A stretch of DNA of 12,662 nucleotides from Burkholderiales bacterium (GTDB taxonomy: Bacteria > Pseudomonadota > Gammaproteobacteria > Burkholderiales > Burkholderiaceae_E), in the NCBI GenBank assembly GCA_020348765.1, contig CP070753.1, positions 2,262,867 to 2,275,528 of the forward strand, in the 5' to 3' direction. The notes under the pieces were generated by a model, which worked only from the letters and a program-made list of their open reading frames with translations, searched no databases and was not told the DNA's origin. The position numbers and the translations under genes are program-made. Shown here piece after piece: positions 1-7,054 of the stretch. How positions within the stretch are numbered: position 1 is the first letter of the stretch; the number at the start of each line of letters is the position of its first letter.

Positions 1-2
1 AG

Positions 3-1331
3 CTCGTCTTCCTGGCAGTGGCCGCCGTCGGGCTCGGGCTCGCGGGATGGTACGGGTATCGGCTCCAGCAGGGCGAGCCCCCGGCGGGTCTGGCCTGGCT
101 CGGGGGATCGAGCACCGGTGCTGACGTGCGCGGCGACGTGCTGCGGGTGGGAGCGCCCGACGCGGGGCCGGGCGCGCCCGGCTCCGGCGCGCGCGAGCGG
201 GCCGGCGCAGCCGGCGTCGGGCAGCCGGGTGCCGCGCCGGCGAAGGGCGGGGGCCGTGGCCCCGGAGGGCCGCCGGGTGCACGCGGGCCGCTTCCGGTCG
301 AAGTGGCCGCGGTCGAGGCCGAGACGATTTCCGATGACGTGTCCGCGGTGGGAACGCTGCGAGCGCGCGAGTCGGTCGTCGTGCGCCCGGAGATCGCCGG
401 TCGCATCACGCGCATCGGGTTCAGCGACGGGGGCCGGGTCGCGCGGGGCGCGCTGCTGGTCGGGCTCGACGACACGATCCCGGCGGCCGAGGTCGAGCAG
501 GCGCGCGCCGAGGTCGAGCTGTCGCGCGCCAATTTCCAGCGCACCGAGGACTTGGCGAGGCGCAAGTTCGTCAGCGGGCGCGCACTGGACGAGGCCGCCG
601 CGAACCTGAAGGTGGTCGCGGCGCGGTTCCAGCTCGCGCAGGCGCGGCTGGCCAAGAGCAGCATCCACGCCCCGTTCACCGGCGTGGTCGGCTTGCGCAA
701 CATCAGCGTCGGCGATTACGTGCGCGAGGGTGCCGAACTCGCGGTGCTCGAGGACACCTCGAGCATGAAGGTCGACCTGCGCGTGCCCGAGCGGCTGCTG
801 GGCTCGATCGAGGTCGGACAGGCGCTCGAAGTCGAGGTCGATGCGCTGCCGGGCCAGCGATTCCGGGCATCGATCGAGGCCATCGACGTGCAGGTCGATG
901 TCAACGGCCGCTCGGTCATCGTGCGCGGTCGCATCCCCAACCCGAAGGCGGTGCTGCGCTCGGGCATGTTCGCACGTGCGCGCATCGTGCTCGAGACCCG
1001 GGCCAACGCGCTGGTCGTGCCCGAGGAAGCGGTCGAGCTGACCGACAGCGGTGCGGTCGTGTTTCGGGTCTTCGAGGGCAAGGCGATGCGTACCCCGGTG
1101 CGCACCGGCGTGCAGCGCGGCGGCAAGATCGAGATCCGCCAGGGGCTGCAAGTCGGTGACCGGGTGGTTACGGCCGGGCAGCTGAAGCTGCGCGGCGACG
1201 CGATGCCGGTCCAGGTGGTGCAGCCGGCCGGCACCGGGCGCGTGCCGGCGGCCGCGGGTGGGCCGGCGCAGCGGCCCGGATCGGGCGGCGTCGGCGCGCC
1301 GGACGCGCCGGCGGCCAATCCGCGCGGCTGA
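3..1331 (+). CDS. RND efflux membrane-fusion protein (periplasmic adaptor), 5' partial
   Basis: Adaptor that would link the inner-membrane pump encoded next to an outer-membrane channel. The reading frame is open from base 3 and begins inside a hydrophobic anchor (LVFLAVAAVGLGLAGWYGYRL), so the true start lies before the window; the GTG at 18 falls within that anchor and is unlikely to be the start. A long Gly/Pro/Ala/Arg-rich linker follows (about 75-290). Next come the first lipoyl half (about 380-470, with PEIAGRITRIGFSDGGRV), an alpha-helical hairpin (about 480-660), the second lipoyl half (HAPFTGVVGLRNISVGDYV, about 665-725), a beta-barrel, and a membrane-proximal domain with VVPEEAV. 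The C-terminal tail (about 1215-1328) is again Gly/Ala/Pro rich. This is the AcrA/MexA layout. The stop is 11 bases before the pump gene, indicating one operon. The substrate cannot be read from the sequence. Confidence 0.93.
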   Translation, partial: LVFLAVAAVGLGLAGWYGYRLQQGEPPAGLAWLGGSSTGADVRGDVLRVGAPDAGPGAPGSGARERAGAAGVGQPGAAPAKGGGRGPGGPPGARGPLPVEVAAVEAETISDDVSAVGTLRARESVVVRPEIAGRITRIGFSDGGRVARGALLVGLDDTIPAAEVEQARAEVELSRANFQRTEDLARRKFVSGRALDEAAANLKVVAARFQLAQARLAKSSIHAPFTGVVGLRNISVGDYVREGAELAVLEDTSSMKVDLRVPERLLGSIEVGQALEVEVDALPGQRFRASIEAIDVQVDVNGRSVIVRGRIPNPKAVLRSGMFARARIVLETRANALVVPEEAVELTDSGAVVFRVFEGKAMRTPVRTGVQRGGKIEIRQGLQVGDRVVTAGQLKLRGDAMPVQVVQPAGTGRVPAAAGGPAQRPGSGGVGAPDAPAANPRG

Positions 1332-1342
1332 TCGGGGATCGA

Positions 1343-4300
1343 ATGCGACTTCCCGAGTTGTGCATTCGCCGGCCGGTGTTCTCGACCGTGCTGACCCTGG
1401 TGATCGTGCTGATCGGCGCGGTCAGCTACACGCGCCTGTCGGTGCGCGAGTACCCGAACATCGACGAGCCGGTGGTCACGGTGCGCACCGACTATCGCGG
1501 CGCGTCGGCCGAGATCGTCGAGTCGCAGGTCAGCAAGCCGCTGGAGGACTCGATCGCCGGCATCGAAGGCGTGGACGTGCTGACCTCGATCTCGCGCGCC
1601 GAGCGCAGCCAGATCACGGTCAAGTTCCGCCTCGATCGCGACCCCGACTCGGCCGCCGCCGACGTGCGCGACCGCGTGGCGCGAGTGCGCGGGCGGCTTC
1701 CGGCCGACGTCGAAGAGCCGATCGTGGCCAAGGTCGAGGCCGACGCCAACCCGGTGATCTGGATGGCGTTCTCGAGCGACACGGTCTCGCCGCTCGAGGT
1801 CTCCGACATCGCCAACCGGCTGGTCAAGCCACAGCTGCAGACCGTGCCGGGAGCGGCCGACGTGCGCATCTACGGCGAGCGCCAATACGCGATGCGCATC
1901 TGGCTGGATCGCGACCAGCTGGCCTCGTACCGTCTGACCCCGGCCGACGTCGAGCAGGCGCTGCGCGGGCAGAACGTCGAGATCCCGTCCGGGCGCATCG
2001 AGAGCCAGGCGCGCGAGTTCTCGGTAGTCTCCAAGACCGATCTGGCGCGTGTGGCCGAGTTCGAGGATGTCGTGGTGCGCAACGTCGCCGGCTATCCGGT
2101 GCGGATCCGCGACGTGGCACGCGTCGAGGTGGCGCCGCAGAACGAGCGCTCGGTCGTTCGGTTCAACGGTCGCAGCGCCGTGGCCATGGGCGTGATCAAG
2201 CAGGCCACCGCCAATCCGCTCGACCTGTCGCTTGCGATCCGCGAGGAGCTGCCGCGCATCCGGGCGCAGTTGCCACCGGGCGTGGACATCACGATCGCGT
2301 ACGACTCGTCGGTGTTCATCGAGCGCTCGATCAAGGCCGTGTACACGACCATCGCCGAGGCGGTGGCCCTCGTGGCACTGGTCATCCTGTTCTTCCTGCG
2401 CTCGGTGCGCGCGAGCCTGATCCCGCTGGTGACGATTCCGGTCTGTCTGGTGGGGGCGTTCGCGCTGATGTACGCGGCCGGCTTCACGATCAACACGCTG
2501 ACGCTGCTGGCGCTGGTACTGGCCATCGGCATGGTGGTCGACGACGCGATCGTCGTGCTCGAGAACATCTACCGCCACGTCGAGAACGGCATGGACGCGG
2601 TTTCGGCCGCGCTCAAGGGCATCCGCGAGGTCGGCTTCGCGGTCATCGCGATGACGCTGACGCTGGCCGCGGTGTACGCGCCCGTGGCATTCACGTCCGG
2701 GCGTACCGGGAGGCTCTTCATCGAGTTCGCGCTCACGCTGGCCGGCGCGGTGCTGGTCTCCGGCTTCATCGCGCTGACGCTCTCGCCGATGATGTGCTCG
2801 CTGATCCTGCGCCGCGGGCAGGGCGAGGGCCGCATCGGGCACGCGATCGGGGTCGGCATCGACGCGTTGACCCGCGGCTACACGGTGATCCTGCGCGCTG
2901 CGCTGAAGCTGCGCTGGCTGGTCGTGCTGCTGACGATCGGCGTGGCCGGGGCCAGCTACTGGTTCTGGACCAACACCAAGAAGGAGCTGGCGCCGGTCGA
3001 GGACCGGGGCGTGATCGTCGCGATCATCAGCGGGCCGGAGGGCGCGTCGATCGATTACACGGCCCGCTACGCGCGCGCACTCGAGGGCATCGCCGACTCG
3101 ATCAAGGAGGTCGAGCGCAAGTTCGTCGTCGCCGGCAACCCGACCGTCGCCCAGGGCATTTCGTTCATCCGGGTCGTGGACTGGGCCGATCGCGATCGCA
3201 AGACCACGGACATCATCCGCGAGCTGCAGCCGCGGCTGCTGTCGATTCCGGGTGTGCTGGCGTTCGCGGTCGCGCCACCGTCGCTCGGGCAATCGCCGCG
3301 CGAACGGCCGATCAATTTCGTGATCCTGAGCGGCGAGAGCTATCCGCAGATGCAGCAGACCGTGGCCCGGATCATGGAGGACATTCGCGGCTACGAGGGC
3401 CTGCAGGGTGCGGACACCGACCTGCGCCTGAACAAGCCCGAACTGCGCGTGGCGATCGACCGCGATCGTGCGGCGGACGCCGGCGTCGCGGTCGACGCGA
3501 TCGGGCGCACGCTCGAGACCATGCTCGGCGGCCGTCAGGTGACCCGTTTCAAGCGCGAGGGCGAGCAGTACGACGTGATCGTGCAGCTCACGCCCCGTGC
3601 CCGCTCGGCGCCGGACGACATCAGCGACATCTTCGTGCGCGGGCGCAACGACGTGATGGTGCCGCTGTCGAGCCTGGTCTCGGTCTCTGAAGGGCTCAGT
3701 CCGCGTGAGCTCAATCACTTCGGCCAGCGCAGGGCCGTGACCATCACGGCCAACCTGGCGCCGGACACCTCGTTGGGCGAGGCGCTCGCTTTCGTCGAGG
3801 CGATCGCGCGCAGGCACCTGCCGGTGGGCTACACGGTCGATTACAACGGGCAGACGCGCGAGTTCAAGACCTCGTCTTCTTCGCTGATGGTGACCTTCGC
3901 GCTGGCGCTGGTGTTCATCTACCTGGTTCTGGCCGCGCAGTTCGAGAGCTTCGTCGACCCGTTCATCATCATGCTGACGGTGCCGCTGTCGATCACCGGC
4001 GCGCTGGCGGCGCTTCAGTGGACCGGCGGCACCATCAACGTGTACAGCCAGATCGGGCTGATCACGCTGGTGGGACTGATCACCAAGCACGGCATCCTGA
4101 TCGTCGAGTTCGCCAACCAATTGCAGGAGCAGGGCCGAGGCCGGATGCAGGCCGTGATCGAGGCGTCGTCGCTGCGGCTGCGTCCGATCCTGATGACGGC
4201 CGGGGCCATGATCCTGGGGGCAGTGCCGCTGGCGCTGGCCACCGGCGCCGGCGCCGAGAGCCGGATCCAGATCGGCTGGGTGATCGTCGGCGGCATGAGC

Positions 4301-4411
4301 TTCGGCACCGTGCTGACGCTGTTCGTGGTGCCGGCGGTCTATTCGATGATGGCGCGGCGTCGCAGCGCGGAGCCCAAGGTGGCTGCGGCGCAGGCGCCGG
4401 CCGAGGGCTGA
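1343..4411 (+). CDS. RND efflux pump, inner-membrane transporter (HAE-1/AcrB type)
   Basis: Proton-driven exporter of 1022 residues, close to the usual length for AcrB-like pumps. It opens with the typical LCIRRPVFSTVLTLVIVLIGAVSY first membrane helix, followed by a large periplasmic porter loop (REYPNIDEPVVTV at its beginning). A cluster of helices then carries GMVVDDAIVVLENIYR, where Asp400-Asp401 match the proton-relay aspartates of AcrB (407/408). A second periplasmic loop and helix cluster contain LITKHGILIVEFAN, with Lys915 at the place of the AcrB relay lysine, so the relay looks intact. ATG at 1343 is preceded by a weak GGGGA. The gene follows its adaptor directly. No outer-membrane factor is in the window, so a TolC-like protein from elsewhere is presumably used. 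Substrates (drugs, solvents, metabolites) are unknown; the paired Asp argues against the heavy-metal HME class. Confidence 0.96.
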   Translation: MRLPELCIRRPVFSTVLTLVIVLIGAVSYTRLSVREYPNIDEPVVTVRTDYRGASAEIVESQVSKPLEDSIAGIEGVDVLTSISRAERSQITVKFRLDRDPDSAAADVRDRVARVRGRLPADVEEPIVAKVEADANPVIWMAFSSDTVSPLEVSDIANRLVKPQLQTVPGAADVRIYGERQYAMRIWLDRDQLASYRLTPADVEQALRGQNVEIPSGRIESQAREFSVVSKTDLARVAEFEDVVVRNVAGYPVRIRDVARVEVAPQNERSVVRFNGRSAVAMGVIKQATANPLDLSLAIREELPRIRAQLPPGVDITIAYDSSVFIERSIKAVYTTIAEAVALVALVILFFLRSVRASLIPLVTIPVCLVGAFALMYAAGFTINTLTLLALVLAIGMVVDDAIVVLENIYRHVENGMDAVSAALKGIREVGFAVIAMTLTLAAVYAPVAFTSGRTGRLFIEFALTLAGAVLVSGFIALTLSPMMCSLILRRGQGEGRIGHAIGVGIDALTRGYTVILRAALKLRWLVVLLTIGVAGASYWFWTNTKKELAPVEDRGVIVAIISGPEGASIDYTARYARALEGIADSIKEVERKFVVAGNPTVAQGISFIRVVDWADRDRKTTDIIRELQPRLLSIPGVLAFAVAPPSLGQSPRERPINFVILSGESYPQMQQTVARIMEDIRGYEGLQGADTDLRLNKPELRVAIDRDRAADAGVAVDAIGRTLETMLGGRQVTRFKREGEQYDVIVQLTPRARSAPDDISDIFVRGRNDVMVPLSSLVSVSEGLSPRELNHFGQRRAVTITANLAPDTSLGEALAFVEAIARRHLPVGYTVDYNGQTREFKTSSSSLMVTFALALVFIYLVLAAQFESFVDPFIIMLTVPLSITGALAALQWTGGTINVYSQIGLITLVGLITKHGILIVEFANQLQEQGRGRMQAVIEASSLRLRPILMTAGAMILGAVPLALATGAGAESRIQIGWVIVGGMSFGTVLTLFVVPAVYSMMARRRSAEPKVAAAQAPAEG

Positions 4412-4417
4412 TCGCCG

Positions 4418-5140
4418 ATGCGCCAGGTCGTGCTCGACACCGAGACCACCGGGCTCCGGGTCGAGGACGGGCACCGGATCATCGAGATCGCGGGTGTCGA
4501 GCTGATCGACCGGCGCGCGACCGGGCGCCACCTGCACCTGTATGTCAACCCCGAGCGCGAGATCGATCCGGGCGCGATCGAGGTGCACGGGATCACGCTC
4601 GAGATGCTCGTCGACAGGCCGCGCTTCGCCGACGTGGCCCAGGAGGTGGTGCGCTTCGTCGACGGCGCGGAGGTCCTGATCCACAATGCGCCGTTCGACG
4701 TCGGCTTCCTGAACACCGAGTGCGAGCGCGCCGGGCTCGCGCCTTTCGAGCGGTGCTGCGCAGCGGTGCTCGATACGCTGGCGCTGGCCAAGTCGCTGCA
4801 CCCGGGCAAGCGCAATTCGCTCGATGCGCTGTGCGAGCGCTACGGGGTCGACAACTCGCGGCGCACGCTGCACGGCGCGCTGCTCGACGCCGAGTTGCTG
4901 GCCGAGGTCTACCTGGCCATGACCCGCGGTCAGGACAGCTTCGAGATCGCGCTCGAGCCCGCGTACGGGTCCGATGCCGGCGCGCTCGGTCGATGGCCGC
5001 CGGCCGGGCTGACCGTGCTCGCAGCAACGGCGAGTGAACTGGCAGAGCACGAGGCCACCCTGGACGCGATCGCGCGCGAGGCCAATGGCGAACCGCTGTG
5101 GCGGCGCGGTGCGCCGTCGGCCGAGCCTCGCGACGACTGA
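4418..5140 (+). CDS. dnaQ: DNA polymerase III epsilon subunit, 3'-5' proofreading exonuclease
   Basis: Proofreading subunit of the replicative polymerase; cytoplasmic, bound to the alpha subunit. At 240 residues it is almost the length of E. coli DnaQ (243). All DEDDh catalytic positions are visible: Asp7 and Glu9 (VVLDTETTGL), Asp94 (HNAPFDVGFL), His152 and Asp157 (LHGALLDAEL). After the nuclease domain, GQDSFEIALE (171-180) stands where E. coli has its QTSMAF sliding-clamp motif. A roughly 60-residue tail follows, the region that contacts alpha in E. coli. ATG at 4418 lies 6 bases after the pump stop codon, with GAGGG at 4403-4407 inside the end of the pump gene as a possible ribosome site. 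The usual partner rnhA is not next to it; here the gene trails an efflux operon and probably shares its transcript. Another DEDDh nuclease is a weaker alternative. Confidence 0.92.
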   Translation: MRQVVLDTETTGLRVEDGHRIIEIAGVELIDRRATGRHLHLYVNPEREIDPGAIEVHGITLEMLVDRPRFADVAQEVVRFVDGAEVLIHNAPFDVGFLNTECERAGLAPFERCCAAVLDTLALAKSLHPGKRNSLDALCERYGVDNSRRTLHGALLDAELLAEVYLAMTRGQDSFEIALEPAYGSDAGALGRWPPAGLTVLAATASELAEHEATLDAIAREANGEPLWRRGAPSAEPRDD

Positions 5141-5168
5141 GCCGACGCGTCACTGGCGCGGCGCGCGC

Positions 5169-5190
5169 AGCGCGACCGGGCGATCGCGCT
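5169..5190. terminator. Possible hairpin between convergent genes
   Basis: AGCGCGA (5169-5175) and TCGCGCT (5184-5190) form a perfect 7-base stem with an 8-base loop in the 84-base gap between dnaQ and the cytochrome gene, which converge here. No T-run follows on either strand, so it is not a classical intrinsic terminator. Confidence 0.3.
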
Positions 5191-5224
5191 CGGAACCGGT
5201 TTGCGCGCGTGTGGCCCGAGCGCG

Positions 5225-5554
5225 CTATTCCTCGAAGCCGTAGTAAGCCTCGTTCAGGTGGCGGGACACCGACTCGATCTCCTCCTCGAACCAGCCGGCG
5301 CCGACCTGGCTGGCGCAGGCCTCGACCCGCTGCCGCAGGTGCGCCGAATTGCCGATCTTGCGGTGATCCGCCGAATAGATCGTGTCACCGTTCTCGTCGT
5401 TGAACATCGAGCGATGGCAGGACACGCACTGCTCGCCGTGAAGGGCGCGCCCTTCTTCGGCGTCGCCGTGGGCGAACGGTCGCGCGCTGGCGGTCGCGGG
5501 CAGGCTCGCGGCCGCAGCCAACGCAATGCCCAGGGCGAAAACCATCGTTCTCAT
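5225..5554 (-). CDS. Small periplasmic monohaem cytochrome c
   Basis: A 109-residue electron carrier. Residues 1-24 form a signal peptide (MRTMVFALGIALAAAASLPA, probable cleavage after TASA at 24), so it should act in the periplasm. CVSCH (43-47) is the single covalent haem site. No Met lies more than 3 residues beyond the haem motif (only Met50), so the usual C-terminal Met ligand of class I cytochromes is absent; His64, His72 or His99 could serve instead. Cys80 is an extra free cysteine. The C-terminus (GWFEEEIESVSRHLNEAYYGFEE) is a compact helix, as in other small cytochromes of this kind in proteobacteria, but I know no assigned function. AAGGAGA at 5559-5565 supports the ATG. It is the second gene after the exported MBL-fold hydrolase on the same strand, 164 bases downstream, which suggests a shared periplasmic redox role. 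Confidence 0.87.
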   Translation of the reverse strand: MRTMVFALGIALAAAASLPATASARPFAHGDAEEGRALHGEQCVSCHRSMFNDENGDTIYSADHRKIGNSAHLRQRVEACASQVGAGWFEEEIESVSRHLNEAYYGFEE

Positions 5555-5613
5555 CGCATCTCCTTCGTTGCGCGCATCAGACTAGCGTGCCGCGCACGCG
5601 CGGACAAGCGCGC

Positions 5614-5687
5614 GAGCGCAGACCCGAGCGCAGACCCGAGTGCAGACGGAGCGCAGACGGAGCGCAGACGGAGCGCAGAGGGAGCGG
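5614..5687. repeat. Minisatellite, 11/12-base units
   Basis: Two 12-base units (GAGCGCAGACCC at 5614 and 5626) are followed by four 11-base units starting at 5638, 5649, 5660 and 5671, with consensus GAGCGCAGACG. A partial unit GAGCGG starts at 5682. The array lies between the hydrolase stop and the cytochrome start, so it would be transcribed if the two genes share a message. The abrupt change of unit length and of the terminal bases suggests two rounds of slippage from one seed. Confidence 0.9.
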
Positions 5688-5718
5688 CGGGACGGCAAGG
5701 CGCCGCGGCCGCCGGCCG

Positions 5719-6876
5719 CTACTTCGTGAGCAGCTCGCGCTGCATGCCCAGGAAGACGTTGTACGCATTGAGGCGATTGCCGGCCTCGAATGCGGGCAGG
5801 TGCGAGAAGCGGGACCAGTCGGTCCGGGCATAGGCTTCCTCGAAGTCGAGCAGCTCGTCGACCGCCTCGCCCATGGTCTGGCGCAGGTAGAGCAGGTACT
5901 CGCGGGTCAGCGCCAGGTCCTCGCGCGCATTGTTCGTGTGAGACCCGTGGCCTCCCACCAGGATCTTCGGGTCGCTGGCGATGACCTTTTCGATGGCGGC
6001 CAACCAGGCGCGCGTGTCCGCATTGCCGACGAACGGGATGCGCCCGGCGAACATCAGGTCGCCGATCAGCAGCACCCCCTCGTCGACCACGTACATCGCG
6101 AGATCCTCGTTCGTATGCGCCGGGCCGACCCGCTTCAGCTCGAAGCGGATCCCGCCGAGGCTGAACGCCTCCTCTTCGCCGATCCAGCGGTCGGCCTCGA
6201 CGATGCGCGTGTTCTCGTCGACCCACGGGAACAGCGAATTGCGCCTTTCCTCGAGGCGCAGGCGCGGCGCCTCGGTGGCCAGGTAGCGGCGTGCCACTTC
6301 GCCGGCCCAGACATCGGCGCCGGTCAGAGCCTTGAACGCCTGCAGGCCGTAGAAGTGATCGGAGTGGTAGTGACTGATCACGACCCGGCGGATCGGCTGC
6401 TCGGTGACGCTGCGAATGGCCTTGATCAGTGCCTCGCCGAGCGACGGGCTGCCCAGTGCGTCGAATACGACCACCCCGTCGTCCGTGACCACGAACGCGG
6501 CATTGGCATTGAACCCCTGGTTCTCGGCGGAAACCGGTCCGCTCGCGCCGAGCACGTAGTAGACCCGCGGCGAGACCTGGATCGGTTCGACCTGGACCGT
6601 GACCGGCTCGAAGTGCCAGTCCTGCCCGGATGACGCGCCGGCCGCGAGCGCCGTCTGCGGAGCGGCGAGTGCGGCCAGGGCGATCGTGAGTGCGGCCAGG
6701 GCGATCGTGAGCGCGGCCAGGGCGATCGCCGGCGCGCCGAGTGCAGCCCGCAGGCGTGCCGCCCAGGACGCCCCGCCCGGGTCACCGGTGGGCGCGCGCC
6801 CCCGGGCGAGCGCGGCACGCGCGCTGATCGACACCGGCCGCAGCCGGCGCCCCGAAACCGATTGGGTCGCTGTCAT
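5719..6876 (-). CDS. Exported metallo-beta-lactamase-fold hydrolase (SoxH / quinoprotein-relay type)
   Basis: A 385-residue binuclear metal hydrolase, probably periplasmic. The metal set is complete: HYHSDH (His169, His171, Asp173, His174), His254 in GPAHTNED, Asp273 in IGDLMF, and His310 in VGGHGSH. The body resembles the subclass-B3-like SoxH and quinoprotein-relay zinc hydrolases found near sulfur-oxidation or methanol-oxidation genes; the substrate of that group is not established. ATG at 6876 has GAGGA 6-7 bases upstream. The N-terminus is odd: about 48 Arg/Ala-rich residues precede a long hydrophobic stretch (50-72) made of three IALAAL blocks, then PQTALAA, a plausible cleavage site near residue 79. 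A later start (for instance a GTG at residue 15) would still leave a long n-region. The small cytochrome c gene lies downstream on the same strand. A glyoxalase-II-like role cannot be excluded. Confidence 0.87.
   Translation of the reverse strand: MTATQSVSGRRLRPVSISARAALARGRAPTGDPGGASWAARLRAALGAPAIALAALTIALAALTIALAALAAPQTALAAGASSGQDWHFEPVTVQVEPIQVSPRVYYVLGASGPVSAENQGFNANAAFVVTDDGVVVFDALGSPSLGEALIKAIRSVTEQPIRRVVISHYHSDHFYGLQAFKALTGADVWAGEVARRYLATEAPRLRLEERRNSLFPWVDENTRIVEADRWIGEEEAFSLGGIRFELKRVGPAHTNEDLAMYVVDEGVLLIGDLMFAGRIPFVGNADTRAWLAAIEKVIASDPKILVGGHGSHTNNAREDLALTREYLLYLRQTMGEAVDELLDFEEAYARTDWSRFSHLPAFEAGNRLNAYNVFLGMQRELLTK
6667..6729 (-). repeat. Three 21-base tandem repeats inside the hydrolase signal sequence
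   Basis: Copies at 6667-6687, 6688-6708 and 6709-6729. The first two are identical and the third differs at two positions. Each encodes seven residues, giving the pattern IALAAL-T-IALAAL-T-IALAAL (residues 51-70) in the hydrophobic core of the signal peptide. Because the unit is a multiple of three, gain or loss of copies keeps the frame and changes only the length of the hydrophobic core. Confidence 0.93.
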
Positions 6877-6937
6877 GGTGATTCCTCGTCATGTCTGTGG
6901 CGGCACACCGGCCGTGCGTCGGGCCGATCGGCTCGGG

Positions 6938-6986
6938 CCGGTCCGGCGCGCCCTCGCCCGCCGCCCGGTCCGGCGCGCCCTCGCCC
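6938..6986. repeat. 22-base direct repeat upstream of the hydrolase gene
   Basis: The segments 6938-6959 and 6965-6986 are identical over 22 bases (each begins CCGGTCCGGCGCGCC), separated by GCCGC. They lie in the 178-base divergent gap between the hydrolase (start 6876, - strand) and the DUF2863 gene (+ strand). No promoter pair is convincing in this gap; TAAACT at 7031-7036 could be a -10 element for the DUF2863 gene, but no -35 stands at a good distance. Confidence 0.85.
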
Positions 6987-7054
6987 CCGGCCCGGCCCGG
7001 GGCGTCGCGCCGGTTGCGCCTGGATTGCACTAAACTGGCACATTGAACGCCCGC

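Noticed and set aside
18..20. GTG as the start of the membrane-fusion protein.
   Set aside because: The frame is already open from base 3 and the codons before it continue the same hydrophobic anchor, so the gene is cut by the window edge.
1258..3690. An 810-codon + strand frame overlapping the pump gene.
   Set aside because: Arg/Ala/Gly-rich low-complexity product in a shifted frame of a certain RND pump.
716..5050. A 1444-codon open frame on the - strand opposite the efflux operon and dnaQ.
   Set aside because: It mirrors three well-recognised + strand genes. Its product is a His/Arg/Asp/Gln-rich low-complexity string with no domain, the usual product of G+C-biased third positions read in antisense.
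5614..5687. CRISPR array.
   Set aside because: Units are 11-12 bases with no spacers between them, so this is a tandem minisatellite.
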